Positions 10,918-12,398 of a stretch of 12,398 nucleotides of DNA are shown here, piece after piece (position 1 is the first letter of the stretch; each line of letters begins with the position of its first letter). The DNA is taken from contig JANLFZ010000018.1 of the NCBI GenBank assembly GCA_024653385.1, forward strand, positions 7,097 through 19,494. Direction: 5' to 3'. The notes beneath the pieces were generated by a model. That model was given only the letters and a program-made list of their open reading frames with translations. It made no database searches and was not told the origin of the DNA. The translations under genes were made by a program, and so were the position numbers. This stretch comes from Thermoguttaceae bacterium (lineage in GTDB: Bacteria > Planctomycetota > Planctomycetia > Pirellulales > Thermoguttaceae).

Positions 10918-12398
10918 TTGCTTCGTACTCATACGTGCGGCGAACTCCGGGCGGAACACGTGGGTCAACGCGTCACGCTCTGCGGTTGGGTGGACACGTA
11001 TCGCGACCATGGGCGCACGCTCTTCCTCGATCTTCGGGATCGCTACGGCAAGACACAGATCGTGTTCGGGCCCGATAGCAGCGCCGCCAGCTTCGAGACC
11101 GCCAGCACGCTGCGACCTGAGTTTGTCGTCCAAGTGACGGGAACCGTTGCCCGCCGTCCGGAGGGGACCGTAAACCCCAAACTCCCGACGGGCGAGATCG
11201 AGGTCCGGGCCGAATCGGTCGAACTGCTCAACCGGAGCCTAGTCCCCCCGTTCTATCCCAGCCAAACCGGCAACGAGCTGCCGGGCGAAGACCTGCGCCT
11301 GAAATACCGCTATTTGGATCTGCGCCGTCCGGACATGCAACAAACGCTCCTCCTGCGGCACCGGATGATCAAGCTGATGCGCGATTACGCCGACGAGCTG
11401 GGCTTCCTCGAGGTCGAAACCCCCATGCTCGGTCGCAGCACGCCCGAGGGGGCCCGCGATTACCTGGTCCCCAGCCGTATCCAGCAAGGCTGCTTCTACG
11501 CCCTGCCGCAGTCGCCGCAGCTTTACAAGCAGATCCTCATGGTGGCCGGGTACGACCGGTACATCCAGGTGGCGAGGTGCTTTCGCGACGAGGATCTTCG
11601 GGCCGATCGCCAACCCGAGTTCACCCAGTTGGACTTGGAGATGTCGTTTGTCGGGATGGACGACGTCATGGGGGTCATCGAGGGGATGATGGCGCGATTG
11701 GCCAAGGAGATCCTCGGGCTGGAGCTGACGCTGCCGTTGCCGCGCATGACCTACGACGAGGCCATGGAGCGCTTTGGCCACGACGCCCCCGACTTGCGGT
11801 TCGGCATGGAGATCGTCGATCTGACCGATCTGGCCCGGGAGTGCGACTTCCGCGTGTTCCGTGCCGCGGCCGAGTCGGGCCAGCGCGTGCGAGGGCTCTG
11901 CGCCCCGGGGGCCGCCGGCCGCTACTCGCGCAAGGCCATCGACGAGCTGACCGCCTGGATCGTGCAGGACTTCGGGGCCAGGGGTCTGGCGTGGTTCAAG
12001 GTCGAGGAAGGCGGAACCCTCAGCGCGCCGATCGCCAAGAACTTCAGTGCCGAGATGCTTCGCCGCATCGGCCAACGGTTCGGGGCAGCTCCCGGCGATT
12101 TCCTGCTCATCGTGGCCGACAAGTTCGAGACCACGTGCAAGGCCCTCTACGGCCTGCGCAAGCGCTTGGGGGCCGAGCTGAAGCTCTACGATCCCTCGCA
12201 GATGCACTTCTCGTGGGTCGTCGAGTTCCCCATGTTCGCCTGGGTCGAGGCGGAAAACTGCTGGACCGCGATGCACCACCCCTTCACCGCGCCAAGGCCC
12301 CAGGACCGCGAACTCTTGAAGACCGACCCCGGCAAGTGCCGCGCCCAGGCGTACGATCTGGTGATCAACGGGTCCGAGGCCGGCGGAGGGACCATCCG
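10918..12398 (+). CDS. aspS: Aspartate--tRNA ligase (AspRS), 3' end cut by window
   Basis: Bacterial-type class IIb aspartyl-tRNA synthetase, which charges tRNA-Asp (and perhaps tRNA-Asn) with aspartate in the cytoplasm. The first 493 codons are present of an expected roughly 590. An N-terminal OB-fold anticodon-binding domain (TLCGWVDTYRDHG, about 20-32) is followed by motif 1 (GFLEVETPML, 162-171), the QSPQLYKQ segment, motif 2 with FRDEDLR (222-228) and QPEFTQLDLE, a GAD-type insertion at about 290-420, MHHPFTAP (452-459) and NGSEAGGG near the cut. Motif 3 with its catalytic Arg lies beyond the window. His31 and Gly83 occupy the two positions that in Pseudomonas aeruginosa AspRS were linked to recognition of tRNA-Asn, suggesting a non-discriminating enzyme that would need GatCAB; this is inference. 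The start is TTG, supported by AAGGA 7 nt upstream. It diverges from the minus-strand cluster. Confidence 0.96.
   Translation, partial: MLRTHTCGELRAEHVGQRVTLCGWVDTYRDHGRTLFLDLRDRYGKTQIVFGPDSSAASFETASTLRPEFVVQVTGTVARRPEGTVNPKLPTGEIEVRAESVELLNRSLVPPFYPSQTGNELPGEDLRLKYRYLDLRRPDMQQTLLLRHRMIKLMRDYADELGFLEVETPMLGRSTPEGARDYLVPSRIQQGCFYALPQSPQLYKQILMVAGYDRYIQVARCFRDEDLRADRQPEFTQLDLEMSFVGMDDVMGVIEGMMARLAKEILGLELTLPLPRMTYDEAMERFGHDAPDLRFGMEIVDLTDLARECDFRVFRAAAESGQRVRGLCAPGAAGRYSRKAIDELTAWIVQDFGARGLAWFKVEEGGTLSAPIAKNFSAEMLRRIGQRFGAAPGDFLLIVADKFETTCKALYGLRKRLGAELKLYDPSQMHFSWVVEFPMFAWVEAENCWTAMHHPFTAPRPQDRELLKTDPGKCRAQAYDLVINGSEAGGGTI

Noticed and set aside
1..12398. CRISPR arrays, tRNA or rRNA genes, insertion sequences and phage attachment sites
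   Set aside because: I looked for regularly spaced repeats, cloverleaf-like sequences, transposase motifs and flanking direct repeats and saw none; the methyltransferase and toxin-antitoxin genes alone do not define a mobile element.

Overview
The window is GC-rich and packed with genes on both strands. It most likely comes from a planctomycete chromosome, plausibly of the Pirellulales or a related order. The clues are a secreted GH36 enzyme carrying an inserted beta-sandwich module, three minus-strand genes resembling uncharacterised planctomycete proteins, an AspRS of the type seen there, TA(C/G)AAT-like -10 boxes and GTG/TTG starts. This assignment rests on remembered family resemblance; no search was run.

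Layout. (1) 3-818: C-terminal part of a D12-class adenine DNA methyltransferase whose N-terminal region is cut off by the window edge or disrupted. (2) 819-1175: no gene; a possible promoter near its 3' end. (3) 1176-4000: a two-gene signalling operon with an ATGA overlap. It encodes a hybrid histidine kinase with several degenerate phosphorelay positions, then a protein made of two receiver domains and no output domain. (4) 4216-4975: a UPF0175-type antitoxin overlapping a DUF3368 PIN-like toxin. (5) 5186-7843: a secreted GH36 alpha-galactosidase-like enzyme with about 190 extra residues inside its catalytic barrel. (6) 7850-7933: nested inverted repeats. (7) 8021-8989: an extended SDR UDP-sugar 4-epimerase. 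(8) 8938-10745, minus strand: three genes transcribed away from aspS, encoding a small Cys-pair protein, a 190-aa conserved hypothetical and an exported 287-aa LolA-like protein. The last overlaps the epimerase tail-to-tail by 52 nt. (9) 10918-12398: the first 493 codons of aspS, starting with TTG, with residues suggesting a non-discriminating enzyme.

The kinase and double receiver probably work as one relay that signals by protein contact, because neither carries a DNA-binding or cyclic-nucleotide output domain. The toxin-antitoxin pair and the methyltransferase are typical accessory genes. The GH36 enzyme and epimerase both concern hexose chemistry, but they are separated by a repeat and the epimerase may have its own promoter, so a shared pathway is not demonstrated. 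The least ordinary items are the altered phosphorelay, the apparent 8-residue loss in the kinase dimerisation helix, the unnamed minus-strand cluster and the domain inserted in the GH36 barrel.
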